Translations under genes and position numbers: made by a program
NCBI GenBank assembly: GCA_963791625.1
Contig: CAWBTA010000015.1
Span: 248,001 to 312,000, forward strand
Length of the DNA: 64,000 bases
Source: JANMCE01 sp963791625
Lineage (GTDB): Bacteria > Actinomycetota > Acidimicrobiia > Acidimicrobiales > Ilumatobacteraceae
Direction of reading: 5' to 3'
Shown: one piece after another, positions 25,125 to 33,702 of the stretch
How positions within the stretch are numbered: position 1 is the first letter of the stretch
Layout: each line of letters opens with the position of its first letter
The notes under the pieces: generated by a model
Seen by the model: the letters and a program-made list of their open reading frames with translations, nothing else
The model's database searches: none
What the model was told of the DNA's origin: nothing

Positions 25125-26197
25125 GACCCGGCGAAGCTGGCGAGGTCGGGTGCCTTCTCCAACCACCCCGACTGGACCATCAAGTCAAGGAGCGCCTTCA
25201 GAGCGCCCGCATCGACCTTGTCGGCAAACGAGGGTACCGGCAGCGTCTTGGCGACCTCGGGTGTGAGGCCAGCCAGCTCCGCGCCAGCCACCTTGGCGTC
25301 GTCAGGGTGAGCGTTGGCGTAGACGACAGCCTCGGACATCGCCTTCTTGAAGCCAGCAATGGCTGCGGCCTTGTCCTTCACCGTGGCATCACTGGAGAAA
25401 ATCACCGTCTGAGGTGAACCCTCCGCCAGAACCACGTTGGCCGGATCTCCGATCGACACCAGGTCGGGGAATTCGGTCTTGGCCTTGGTGAGGAACGGCT
25501 CAACCAGAGCTGCCGCATCAACCTTGCCCTCCTCAACGGCCCGACCCATTTCACCAAACGGAAGCGGGGTCACTTTCACGGTCTTGCTGTCGCCGCCATC
25601 CTTCTGTACCGCCCCCAGTCCGGTGAGCGTCAGCAGGGATCGTGGCGCATTCGACGCGAACGACTTCCCGGCGAGCTGGGAATATTTGGTGATGCCGCTG
25701 TCCTTCTTCACCATGATGTCGCCGTTTGAATGAGGCGCACCAATAGTGCCCACGCCGGACACCAACCGCAGCGGTTGCCCACCCCCAACGGCCAAAAGTG
25801 CCGGAGGATAGGCGGTGTAACCAAGGTCGTATTGCTTGGAGATCACGCCGGTCACCACGTTCGGACCGGCATCCACCAGTGTTATCTCAACCTCCACGCC
25901 GTTCTTGGAAAAAATGCCTTGGGCGGTCGCCAGTTTGATGAGGCCGAGTTCGAGCGTGGGTACTCCGCCAAGCTTCAGCTTCGTCAGTGCCGCCGGCGGC
26001 GCGCTCGTAGCCGCAGTTGTAGCCGTCGCTGCCGTTGTGGCTGCCGGCGCAGCGGTCGTGGCCGCTGCCGCGGCTGCGGCAGTAGTGGCCGGCGCTGCCG
26101 TAGTGGCCGCTGTCTTCGTGCCGGACGAACCACATGCTGCGGCCGACGTCGCCAACACGAGCGCCAAAACTGCACGGGCCGGTACGGAAAGTCTCAT
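25121..26197 (-). CDS. Substrate-binding lipoprotein of the sulfonate/sulfate-ester ABC transporter
   Basis: ATG 26197 is chosen because it starts a lipoprotein signal (M-R-L-S-V-P-A-R, hydrophobic core, A-A-A-C-G-S) and is preceded by a GGGGGGA ribosome site. The mature 358-residue protein has a ~55-residue tether made almost only of Ala, Thr and Pro before the NMT1/SsuA-like periplasmic-binding fold, which begins L-K-L-G-G-V-P-T-L-E. The tether likely spaces the domain from the membrane. It captures a small organic anion for the two permeases. It is first in the operon. The region upstream (26198-26343) holds its promoter and a GGTACC palindrome. Confidence 0.9.
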   Translation of the reverse strand: MRLSVPARAVLALVLATSAAACGSSGTKTAATTAAPATTAAAAAAATTAAPAATTAATATTAATSAPPAALTKLKLGGVPTLELGLIKLATAQGIFSKNGVEVEITLVDAGPNVVTGVISKQYDLGYTAYPPALLAVGGGQPLRLVSGVGTIGAPHSNGDIMVKKDSGITKYSQLAGKSFASNAPRSLLTLTGLGAVQKDGGDSKTVKVTPLPFGEMGRAVEEGKVDAAALVEPFLTKAKTEFPDLVSIGDPANVVLAEGSPQTVIFSSDATVKDKAAAIAGFKKAMSEAVVYANAHPDDAKVAGAELAGLTPEVAKTLPVPSFADKVDAGALKALLDLMVQSGWLEKAPDLASFAGS

Positions 26198-26343
26198 AAC
26201 ATCCCCCCAAAGGTTGTAACAGATTTCGTTTGGTACCTTACCAGTTTGGCCAGGCAGGATTTCCCACTGTTCAAATCGTGTTGAAGGGACAACCGCATGA
26301 CCAACCAGATGACCCACCCTTTCAACCTGCCAGGAAACTAGCC

Positions 26344-26886
26344 GTGCGCTTTGAGGAACGCGAGATCTGTTGGACGACCTGGGATGGCGAGTACGAACAG
26401 ACGCTTCGTCTCGGTTTTGAGAACGGCGGTTGGACCGCAGAAGGTGCCATAGGTGGCCTCGACATCACCTATGTGCTGCGATTCGACGCCGCGTGGCGCA
26501 CCCGTCAGTTTCTGCTGTTCCGGGATCTCGACGAGCCTGATCTCTGGCTCGCCACCGACGGCTCCGGAAGCTGGGGCGAAACGAACGGGTCGGTGCGCGA
26601 TGACCTTGCGCGGTGTAGCGACGTAGCGCTTTCGTGTACGCCGTTTACAACGGCCGCCGCCGTCATGCGACTCCGTGCCGGCGACCAGCAGAACGCATCA
26701 CTCTCGGTTGCGATGGTCGACGTGGAGACACTCGGCGTGACCGTGCACGAGCAAGACCTCACCCACCTCGGCAACGACCTGTGGGAGCACCGATCGCGCA
26801 CCACGGGGCGCAGCTACCAGTTTCTGGTTGACGAGTTCGGGTTGATCGTCGACGAGCCCGAACGCTTCCGCCGATCGAACCGCTGA
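26344..26886 (+). CDS. Putative glycolipid-binding family protein
   Basis: The GTG at 26344 is preferred to the longer frame from 26230, because family similarity begins here and AGGAAA lies just upstream. The 180-residue protein has the family pattern: an internal W-T-A-E-G-A-I, a central D-A-A-W-R-T-R, then D-L-A-R-C-S-D-V-A-L-S-C-T-P-F-T and a terminal G-L-I-V-D-E-P-E-R-F. Family members (structure of a Pseudomonas protein) form a beta-barrel with a cavity proposed to bind glycolipids; function is not established. It is divergent from the ABC operon, and its 3' end overlaps a convergent small membrane gene by 73 bp. Confidence 0.75.
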   Translation: MRFEEREICWTTWDGEYEQTLRLGFENGGWTAEGAIGGLDITYVLRFDAAWRTRQFLLFRDLDEPDLWLATDGSGSWGETNGSVRDDLARCSDVALSCTPFTTAAAVMRLRAGDQQNASLSVAMVDVETLGVTVHEQDLTHLGNDLWEHRSRTTGRSYQFLVDEFGLIVDEPERFRRSNR

Positions 26887-27164
26887 ACAGGTACCAATGC
26901 CCGCTCGCCGGGAAGCCGACGACCCAGGAGCCAGAGGTGCACCACGATCAACATGACCACGCCAAGGACCAGTGCAAAACGAATGATGCCGGAGCTGTCG
27001 GCGGGAAGATAGGCCGGAGTCGTTGCGCTCTTCACGGCCGTGGACGAAACCGCAGACGGTTCCGCGGCTAAGGCGAAGGCGCCGAGGGCAACAGCAGAGG
27101 CGACACAGAGTGCGGCGCGAGTGACGCTGTGCTTCGGTTGCGAGGGGTGCTGATGCTTTGCCAC
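26814..27164 (-). CDS. Small membrane protein of unknown function
   Basis: The 116-residue frame from GTG has an N-terminal signal-like hydrophobic segment after a basic stretch (residues about 15-35), a Ser/Thr-rich spacer, one transmembrane helix (about 58-80) and a basic Ser-rich tail. The tail overlaps the convergent glycolipid-binding gene by 73 bp, so the true end or reality of the gene is less sure. I do not recognise it. The membrane-protein pattern over the non-overlapping part is the main support. Confidence 0.5.
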   Translation of the reverse strand: MAKHQHPSQPKHSVTRAALCVASAVALGAFALAAEPSAVSSTAVKSATTPAYLPADSSGIIRFALVLGVVMLIVVHLWLLGRRLPGERALVPVQRFDRRKRSGSSTINPNSSTRNW

Positions 27165-27238
27165 CCCGTATGCATCGGCGCCGTTGGCGAAGGCCTGAGA
27201 TGAACGCGTCGTTCGGGGCCCACAATGATCCCGGCGAA

Positions 27239-28129
27239 CTACCCGAAGGTACGAGTGTTGATTTCCTGCAGAACCTTGCGGAAATCAGCGCCGAGCACCG
27301 GGTGTCCGAGGGCGAGTTCCACCGTGGCGCGCAACCAGTCGAGCTTGTTACCGGTGTCATATCGACCGGAGGTGAACACAAGCCCGGAGAACGATTCGGT
27401 CTCCAACAACATGCGCATCGCGTCGGTGAGTTGCAACTCGCCACCTGCGCCCGGCTTGAGTCGCTTGATGCAGTCGAAGATGGCTGGCGTGAGCAAGTAG
27501 CGGCCCATGATGGCGAGATCGCTCGGCGCGTCCTCTGGCTTGGGTTTTTCCACCATGTCGACCACTCGCACCAAACCGTCGGCGTCGGGAACGCCATCGG
27601 GCTTCACGACGCCGTAGGCACCAATCTCAGGCGACCCGAACTGCTTCAACGCAATGACCGAAGAGCCGGTGCGGTCGTACGCGGCGAGCATCCCGGTGAG
27701 CAGCGCCGGATCGGACATCAGGTCGTCGGGCAACATCACCACGAACGGTTCATCGCCCACGTGCTGGCGAGCCATGCCCACGGCGTGACCGAGTCCACGC
27801 GGCTGATGCTGGCGCACGAAGTGGATGTCAGCCATTTCGGCGAGCTTGCGCATCTCTTCGGCCTGCTCATGCTTGCCCGACTTTTCCAGCGAGGCCTCAA
27901 GCTCGAGGGAGCGGTCGAAGTGGTCTTCGATGGTGCGCTTTGAGCGGCCGGTGATGATCAGAATGTCGGTGATCCCAGCGGCAACCGCTTCTTCGACGAC
28001 ATACTGGATGCCCGGCTTGTCCACCACTGGGAGCATTTCCTTCGGGGTGGCTTTGGTGGCGGGAAGGAACCGAGTTCCGAGCCCCGCCGCTGGGATGACC
28101 GCTTTTCGCACACGCACGGTGGGCACCAT
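27239..28129 (-). CDS. galU: UTP-glucose-1-phosphate uridylyltransferase
   Basis: The 296-residue enzyme has A-V-I-P-A-A-G-L-G-T-R-F-L-P near the N-terminus, followed by K-E-M-L-P-V-V-D-K-P, the uridylyltransferase nucleotide-binding loop and catalytic Lys. V-M-L-P-D-D-L and a V-E-K-P-K motif complete the family set. It makes UDP-glucose from UTP and glucose 1-phosphate for cell-envelope glycans and trehalose or galactose metabolism. The length is standard. In many actinobacteria galU neighbours the moeA-like glp gene; here they are about 6 kb apart. Confidence 0.95.
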   Translation of the reverse strand: MVPTVRVRKAVIPAAGLGTRFLPATKATPKEMLPVVDKPGIQYVVEEAVAAGITDILIITGRSKRTIEDHFDRSLELEASLEKSGKHEQAEEMRKLAEMADIHFVRQHQPRGLGHAVGMARQHVGDEPFVVMLPDDLMSDPALLTGMLAAYDRTGSSVIALKQFGSPEIGAYGVVKPDGVPDADGLVRVVDMVEKPKPEDAPSDLAIMGRYLLTPAIFDCIKRLKPGAGGELQLTDAMRMLLETESFSGLVFTSGRYDTGNKLDWLRATVELALGHPVLGADFRKVLQEINTRTFG

Positions 28130-28262
28130 AGCCCTTGCCCGTTGCCCGGTCTGTGTGACGTTCGGCCCGTTTCGCGCCGATCAATGGCCGATCCGCTGGC
28201 GACCTCGCTAGGCTTAGCAGTCGACGCGTGCGAGTGCCAGCGGCGGAAAGCGAATCAGAGCC

Positions 28263-28604
28263 ATGCCTACCTACGTCTATCGGTTCACGGATTGCGACGG
28301 GACCATCGAGGTCCAGCAGTCATTCAAGGACGATGCCCTCACCGAGGCCCTCAACCCGGCCGACGGCAAACTGCATCCCGTGAAGAAGGTCTTCACTCCT
28401 GTCGGCGTCACCTTCAAGGGCGGCGGTTTCTACAAGAACGACAGCCGCGGTTCATCGTCATCGTCGTCGACCACACCGTCCACGCCGGCGTCGTCAACCA
28501 CGACCAGCGATTCGTCCTCCAGCAGCGACACCAACAAAGCCCCAGTCCCTGCCGCGCCGTCCACCCCTGCACCCGCCACTTCGTCAAGTTCTTCCGCCAG
28601 CTAG
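28263..28604 (+). CDS. FmdB-like small protein lacking the zinc-ribbon cysteines, Ser/Thr-rich tail
   Basis: The 113-residue protein starts M-P-T-Y-V-Y-R-F, and ends its folded part with F-K-G-G-G-F-Y-K-N-D-S-R, the frame of FmdB/CxxC-CxxC-SSSS regulatory proteins. The family's two Cys pairs are missing: only one Cys remains (residue about 11), and the second knuckle is replaced by A-L-N-P-A-D-G. The last ~50 residues are almost only Ser, Thr, Pro and Ala. The function of the family is uncertain (regulatory or Zn-ribbon proteins); loss of the ligands argues that this member does not bind zinc. Confidence 0.75.
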   Translation: MPTYVYRFTDCDGTIEVQQSFKDDALTEALNPADGKLHPVKKVFTPVGVTFKGGGFYKNDSRGSSSSSSTTPSTPASSTTTSDSSSSSDTNKAPVPAAPSTPAPATSSSSSAS

Positions 28605-28677
28605 TGCGTCGGCCCGAACGGTCGGGCTAGCGTTGCGGTTCTTCCCCTTCTGAAACTCCAGCAGAAGGAGGCGACAC

Positions 28678-29067
28678 ATGGTCGCTCCCGCCCGTCGCAT
28701 CAGCCTTGCTCTCTCGTCGCGCCCGTGGCTGTACTGGGCCGGCGTCGCCGTGCTCGCGATCCTCACCGGCGTCTCGATGCAGAACCTCACGAAGCCGGCG
28801 TCGGCTGCCGCCAGCTGTCAACCGTCCGCAGCAACCGCCACTGCGCTGTTGGGCACCCGCGGACTAGCCGTACCGCTCGGAGACCCGGCCCTACCGTTGC
28901 ACGCCGGTGACCATGTGGACATCGTCGGCGTGGCAACAAACATGCCGGTGCTGACCGTGTCGGACACCGCTGCCGTCGTGGCGGTCAAAGACGTTGACGT
29001 CGACGCCGTGGTAGCCGCCGTGCGCAACCACAGCACGACGCTGGCGCTGGTTCAGCGGCCGGCCTGA
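28678..29067 (+). CDS. Membrane-anchored protein with partial SAF/CpaB-like region
   Basis: The 129-residue protein is preceded by a strong AGAAGGAGG site. It has a basic start and one helix (about residues 18-38). The C-terminal half has R-G-L-A-V-P-L, L-H-A-G-D-H-V-D-I-V-G-V and a final L-A-L-V-Q-R, which resembles the C-terminal part of CpaB/RcpC proteins of Flp pilus systems. No other pilus genes are nearby, so it is an orphan with unknown role. Its end overlaps the convergent uppP by 16 bp. Confidence 0.65.
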   Translation: MVAPARRISLALSSRPWLYWAGVAVLAILTGVSMQNLTKPASAAASCQPSAATATALLGTRGLAVPLGDPALPLHAGDHVDIVGVATNMPVLTVSDTAAVVAVKDVDVDAVVAAVRNHSTTLALVQRPA

Positions 29068-29888
29068 ATCGTCAAAATCGCCAGGCCCGCAAGCACGCGA
29101 TAGACCACGAACGGCATGAAACTCTTGGTGCGGATGAGCTTCAGCATGCCCCACACGGCCAGCCAACCCGACACACCCGAGGTGATAATGCCGAGCACCA
29201 TCGCTCCCTTCAGGTCGCCCGGAATGCCGGTCTTGGCGAGCTTCAGCATCTTGTACGCAATGGCCCCGCCGGTAACGGGAATAGCCATGAGAAACGAGGC
29301 CCGAGCGGCGGCGTCACGGGTGAAGCCGACGGCGCGCCCGGCGGTGATGGTGATACCCGAGCGCGACGTGCCGGGATTGAGCGACAGGATCTGCGCGCCA
29401 CCGATGATGATGGCGTCTCGCATCGTGTAGGTCTCAAGCTTGCGCTTGCCCCGCAGACGGTCGGCCCAGCCGAGGGCCAGACCGAACACGATCAGCGACA
29501 CCGCAATCAATGCCGGCTTGCCGAGCTTTTCGTCGATCTTCTTTTCGAGCACTGCGCCAATGGCGGCAGCGGGAAGCGAAGACACCACGAGCAACCAAGC
29601 CAGCTTGCCCTCAATCGTGGCGGGAATCTTGCGATTCACGACGGCCTTCACACCCTCGCGGATGTACACCACAAGATCTTTCCGGAAGTAGGCAAGTGCG
29701 GCGATGAACGTGCCGATGTGCAACGCCACGTCGAACGCCTTCTCAGAGGCCAGCCCCGCGGCGCTGCTGTCGAAGTCATTCCAGTTAAAAAGCCATGGCA
29801 CGATCAACAGATGGCCGGACGAGGACACCGGCAAGAACTCGGTGAGGCCCTGCGTGAGACCAAGAACAATCGCGTGAAGGGGGGACAT
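29052..29888 (-). CDS. uppP: Undecaprenyl-diphosphatase UppP (BacA)
   Basis: ATG 29888 gives a 278-residue protein of standard length; the frame runs upstream to 30092 but those residues do not match the family. It has the two active-site blocks, G-L-T-Q-G-L-T-E-F-L-P-V-S-S-S-G-H and P-G-T-S-R-S-G, and about seven or eight membrane helices. It dephosphorylates undecaprenyl diphosphate to recycle the lipid carrier for peptidoglycan and other wall polymers, and is linked to bacitracin tolerance. Confidence 0.95.
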   Translation of the reverse strand: MSPLHAIVLGLTQGLTEFLPVSSSGHLLIVPWLFNWNDFDSSAAGLASEKAFDVALHIGTFIAALAYFRKDLVVYIREGVKAVVNRKIPATIEGKLAWLLVVSSLPAAAIGAVLEKKIDEKLGKPALIAVSLIVFGLALGWADRLRGKRKLETYTMRDAIIIGGAQILSLNPGTSRSGITITAGRAVGFTRDAAARASFLMAIPVTGGAIAYKMLKLAKTGIPGDLKGAMVLGIITSGVSGWLAVWGMLKLIRTKSFMPFVVYRVLAGLAILTIQAGR

Positions 29889-30012
29889 ACAAATCCGATC
29901 GGGCTGGGTGAACGGCAAATCTTGACAGGTGTCGGCACGGATTGTCGCCCAACCTGACGAAGATGAGTAGAGATACCCACAACGCGCAGGCCCGATCATG
30001 ACTGTCGCCGCA

Positions 30013-30018
30013 TAGCCT
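30013..30018 (+). promoter_or_regulatory. Candidate leaderless -10 box for the sugar reductase gene
   Basis: TAGCCT is six bases upstream of the GTG at 30025. The surrounding 17 bases differ at only one position from those before the amidase start at 2451. Confidence 0.5.
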
Positions 30019-30024
30019 GTCTCG

Positions 30025-30840
30025 GTGCCGCGTCGATTGTTCGTTTCAGGAGGTTGGGGGTTTCTGGGCAGGGGCATCGTCCGCGCTGCCAACGAAGCCG
30101 GCTGGATGGTTTTCGAGCCCCGTCACAGCGAACTCGACGTTCGAGACGAGAGCGCGGTTCGCAACGCGTTGGCGTTCGCTCGGCCCGACGTGATCGTCCA
30201 TACCGCCTACCGCAAAGACGGTCCGGATGCCTGGTCCACCAACGTTGACGGGTCAGCCGCCATGGCCCGAGCCGCGGTGGCAGGTGGCAGCAGGCTCATT
30301 CACGTGTCTTCGGATCTGGTGTTTTCGGGCCGCAGCACACCGTATGAAGAAGCGGCCGAGCCCACCCCGTTACAGGCCTATGGCCGTTCAAAAGTGGCCG
30401 CCGAACGCGCCGTCACGCTAATCGATCCGAAGGCCGCCATCGTGCGCACCAGTGTCCTGTACGACCTCGACTTGATGAACGACCTGTCGCGAACAATTCT
30501 CGGGGCAGCGACGGGAAAGATCCAATACGACTTCTTCGACGACGAGGTGCGCTGCTTCACGCCGATGATCGATCTGGCTTCAGCCATCATGGATCTCTGC
30601 TACCACGACTATGCCGGCCCCCTCCACGTGGCCGGGCCCGAACCAATGACCCGCTACGACTTCGCGGTTCGATACGCCCACCAACACGGCAAGCGCAAGC
30701 ACCAGCTCACCCGTTCATCGCAGACCGACACCCACAAGGACCGCCCGGGCATGCTGGTACTCGACTCATCACGCGCCGCCGGTCTGCTGACCACCCGCGT
30801 CCGTCCGGTCAGCGAACTCATCCGCCCCCCGCGGGACTAA
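30025..30840 (+). CDS. NAD(P)-dependent sugar-nucleotide reductase, RmlD-like
   Basis: The 271-residue protein is an extended short-chain dehydrogenase: G-G-W-G-F-L-G near the N-terminus binds the cofactor, H-V-S-S-D-L-V-F-S-G carries the Ser, and Y-G-R-S-K supplies the catalytic Tyr and Lys. It most resembles dTDP-4-dehydrorhamnose reductases. No other rhamnose pathway genes are adjacent, so the exact sugar is uncertain. It starts at GTG with no ribosome site and is followed by a strong bidirectional hairpin. Confidence 0.85.
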   Translation: MPRRLFVSGGWGFLGRGIVRAANEAGWMVFEPRHSELDVRDESAVRNALAFARPDVIVHTAYRKDGPDAWSTNVDGSAAMARAAVAGGSRLIHVSSDLVFSGRSTPYEEAAEPTPLQAYGRSKVAAERAVTLIDPKAAIVRTSVLYDLDLMNDLSRTILGAATGKIQYDFFDDEVRCFTPMIDLASAIMDLCYHDYAGPLHVAGPEPMTRYDFAVRYAHQHGKRKHQLTRSSQTDTHKDRPGMLVLDSSRAAGLLTTRVRPVSELIRPPRD

Positions 30841-30927
30841 CCGCTGGGTGGGGTCGGGGTCGATCGCTTCGGCGTCGAGTGAGAACCAACGGATGCCCCC
30901 GGTGCCGTGGTGGCCGTAGTCGGAGCG

Positions 30928-30959
30928 CGGTAAGCAGGCCCGGTTGGGCCTGCTTACCG
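30928..30959. terminator. Bidirectional hairpin between the reductase and HNH genes
   Basis: CGGTAAGCAGGCCC and GGGCCTGCTTACCG form a perfect 14-base stem with a GGTT loop, placed between the ends of two convergent genes. A strong T-run is missing, though TGTTTCG follows on the plus side. Confidence 0.6.
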
Positions 30960-30982
30960 GTGTTTCGATTGTTCCCGCTCGG

Positions 30983-32150
30983 CTAGTGGAGTGTGCGGGG
31001 TGGGCCGCGTAGAACGTGGCCGTCTGGTGTGGTGATGGCGAGGTGTTGACCTGGTTCCATCTTGACCGACCAGCCGGTCTTGTGGACGGTCTTGTGATGT
31101 TGGTTGCAGAGCAGGGCCATGTTGTCGATATCGGTCGGCCCGTGGTCTCGGTCGTACTCGGCGATGTGGTGGGCTTCGCACCAGAACGGTTTCATGGTGC
31201 ACCCCGGAAACGAGCAGTGCCGATCCCGTGCAACGAGTGCCCGCCATTGGGCGGGTGTGGCCGACCGTGACCGTTCTTGACATGTAGAGCGGTTCACGAT
31301 TTTCGCCTTGCACGATGACGGTCAGTAGCGCGTCGCATAACAGGCGTTTCACCCGATCAGGCGCCAGCACGGTCCCATCAACATATTTCGCGATGCCACC
31401 GTTCACGTAATCGTGAAAATCGATGAGCACGGTCATCTCGGTCGACCGGCGCGCCGGGGACGGGACGTTCTGTAACGCGCGGCGGGCCATCTCCACCAAC
31501 GCAGCAGCGAGCCGCTGCGAGAACGGGAGTATCGGTTCGCCTTCGACGAGTTCGGGGAGGCAGGCGGCGAGGCCTTCTTCGACCACTTTCGCGTCGTCAC
31601 CGGACACTTGCCCATCAAGCTTGAACCGTCCATCCATCAACGCCGAGAAATGCAGATGATCACCATCCGGTTCCGGGCCGGTCCCGTTGTCGGCGTCGAC
31701 CGCGGCTTTGGCGCGTGCGGCCCATTCCTTCATCACCCGTGCGGTCTGATCCACGCTGCATTCCGCCAACAACGGCACCATCTCGGCCTCAGCATCGGTG
31801 AACAGGTCGATCGTTTTGTCGTTCACGTTCACGGCGATAGCCAGCGTTTGTGATGCAGCAAGCACACCTGACGCGAAAGCTTCGGCCGTGACCGGGAGCG
31901 AGCGGAGTTGGCGCATCAATTGCAGCATCCGAAACGCGTCAGCCGAGGACCGGCGCGTTTCGTGGCAGAGCCAACTGTTCAACGATTTGTAGCCGTCGAT
32001 CGCCCACTCCGCACTCTGATCGAACACGGAAAGGTCCTGAATGATCGATGCCAAACAACGATCCAACAGAGCCAGATTGGCGCGTAGCCCGCGGCCGGTC
32101 GTGTTCGAACGGATGGCCTCAAGTTCGGGAGTGGTCGTGTCCGCCGACAT
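30983..32150 (-). pseudogene. DUF222/HNH endonuclease-like gene with single-base frame change
   Basis: From ATG 32150 the first frame gives the DUF222 region up to about 31270 (ending E-P-L-Y-M-S-R-T-V). A second frame carries R-S-A-T-P-A-Q-W-R-A-L and the HNH domain C-S-F-P-G-C, A-H-H-I, N-M-A-L-L-C and H-H-K-T-V-H, ending at 30983. Removing one base near 31266-31272, within a tandem ACGGTCACGGTC, joins them. All nuclease residues remain intact in the second frame, so the break may be recent or a sequencing error. TACAAT stands six bases before the ATG, the same leaderless layout as the intact relative at 18736. Confidence 0.8.
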
Positions 32151-32156
32151 AGAACA

Positions 32157-32162
32157 ATTGTA
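32157..32162 (-). promoter_or_regulatory. Candidate leaderless -10 box for the second HNH gene
   Basis: TACAAT on the minus strand is separated by six bases from ATG 32150. The 200-bp gap up to 32350 also contains short inverted repeats (TTTCTT/AAGAAA near 32202, CAGAATTCTG near 32316) but no gene. Confidence 0.45.
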
Positions 32163-32350
32163 CCCAACAACAGATAGGAATGCTATAGGCAGGACCATGT
32201 TTCTTTGTTAAGAAAACGATCGTTGAACAGGCTCTATGAGCTTGTAATAGCTCCGACCTGTCGTGATGGACCGCTGGACGTTCCGACCCCTCCGACCAAC
32301 AGAACGCCACACAGAATTCTGTTCGCTCCGGCTGCTGAGCAGCGCTGGGA

Positions 32351-33700
32351 CTAACTGCCGGAGACGCTGACGCCTTCGATAACAAGGCTGAGGCCCGCAG
32401 CGCGACTGGGAAGCCATTCGAGGTCGGCGCCGATTTCGACGATGTCGAGGAGCATACGTTGGAGGGTGGAAGCAATGGTGAACTCGCGGATGGGTGCACC
32501 GAGTTCACCATTCACGATGTTGAGCCCGGACGCACCGGTGGAGAAGTCACCCGAAACCGAGTTCACGCCCGAGTGAAGACCCTGCACGTTTTGGATAAGC
32601 ACACCGTCGGATACGCCAGCGACGAGTTCGGCCTGACTCTTGGTGCCGGGCGTGACGGACAGCGCGATACAGCCACAGCCGGGTGTGCCCTTGTAGCCAC
32701 CGCGGGTTGCATTGCCGGTGGAGGCCGTGCCGTTGCGACGACCGCTGTAACTCGACTGCACGAACGTGCGCAGCGTGCCGTTGTCGATCAGCAGATTGCG
32801 ACGAGTGGCCAAGCCCTCGCCGTCGACTTCGCTGGCCGTATACGCCAGCGGATTGGTGGGGTCATCCACCAGAGTAAAGAACGACGGGGCCACGGTTTCG
32901 CCAAGCCGGTTGGCGAACAGTGAGCGCCCCTTCAGCACCGATTCACCGTTGAGCGTCGAGCCAATGATCGAAAGGAAGCTGGCCGTGACCATCGGGTCAA
33001 GGATGATGGTGGTGCGACGGCTGACCGGCTTGGTGGCACCGAGCAGACGGGTGGCCCGATCAACGCCGTCTTTGGCGGCCTTGGCCGGATCAAGCTTGGA
33101 GGGATCGCGAGCCACGGAATAGCCGTAACCGGACTGGGTCTCATCACCATCGTCAGCGAGGGTGCCGACACTGAGGTAGCACCCCGAGTCACGCCCGTAC
33201 AGGGCGATACCGGTGGACGTCGCGACCGCTTCCTCGGAGAAGGAATCGGCGTACTCGGATGCTTCGACGCGAACGCGAGGGTCGCCCGCCAGCGTGAGCT
33301 TTTCGAGCTCCATGGCCAAGCGGACCTTCTCGTCGGTAGGCAGCGCAGCGAGCGCTTCGTTCCACAAGTCCTGCTTGACGACGGCGACTCCGTCGGGCGA
33401 TGCAACGCCGGCCCATTCATCGGGTGTACCGAACTGCACGTTGTCACGCGCTTCGGCCAGGGCTTCGGCGATCGATTTCGGATCGAGGTTGCCGACGTAC
33501 GCGAAACCGGTGCGGCCGTCCTTGATGACCCGAATGCCGCAGCCCGATGACTGGGCCGACTGCAGCTGTTCGATATCACCTTCGTAGATGCGGATCTCTG
33601 TATCGCGCGAGCGACCGACGTAGGCATCGATCTGCTCGCCGGGTTTGGCCTGATCGGCAACACCGCGGGCCAACTGCAACAACTCGTTTTCGGTGCTCAT
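32351..33700 (-). CDS. pmbA: TldE/PmbA family metalloprotease subunit
   Basis: The 449-residue protein has the TldE/PmbA plan, with the N-terminal Q-S-A-Q-S-S-G-C-G-I-R-V-I strand region and a C-terminal barrel containing T-S-T-G-I and S-G-D-F-S-T-G. This subunit lacks the zinc motif, which is normal; it forms a heterodimer with TldD. The complex cleaves unfolded or linear peptides, such as microcin or CcdA-like substrates. Only two bases separate it from the upstream tldD, so they form an operon. Confidence 0.92.
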   Translation of the reverse strand: MSTENELLQLARGVADQAKPGEQIDAYVGRSRDTEIRIYEGDIEQLQSAQSSGCGIRVIKDGRTGFAYVGNLDPKSIAEALAEARDNVQFGTPDEWAGVASPDGVAVVKQDLWNEALAALPTDEKVRLAMELEKLTLAGDPRVRVEASEYADSFSEEAVATSTGIALYGRDSGCYLSVGTLADDGDETQSGYGYSVARDPSKLDPAKAAKDGVDRATRLLGATKPVSRRTTIILDPMVTASFLSIIGSTLNGESVLKGRSLFANRLGETVAPSFFTLVDDPTNPLAYTASEVDGEGLATRRNLLIDNGTLRTFVQSSYSGRRNGTASTGNATRGGYKGTPGCGCIALSVTPGTKSQAELVAGVSDGVLIQNVQGLHSGVNSVSGDFSTGASGLNIVNGELGAPIREFTIASTLQRMLLDIVEIGADLEWLPSRAAGLSLVIEGVSVSGS

Positions 33701-33702
33701 AC

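Noticed and set aside
25939..26175. The Ala/Thr repeat in the binding protein as a DNA repeat array
   Set aside because: It is the irregular codon-level expression of a low-complexity lipoprotein tether, not a tandem DNA repeat of fixed unit.
26698..27597. A 299-residue minus-strand open frame
   Set aside because: Covers parts of galU and the glycolipid-binding gene in wrong frames; composition does not resemble a protein family.
30841..30927. A short minus-strand open frame downstream of the HNH gene
   Set aside because: No start codon or family similarity; it lies between convergent genes beside a terminator hairpin.
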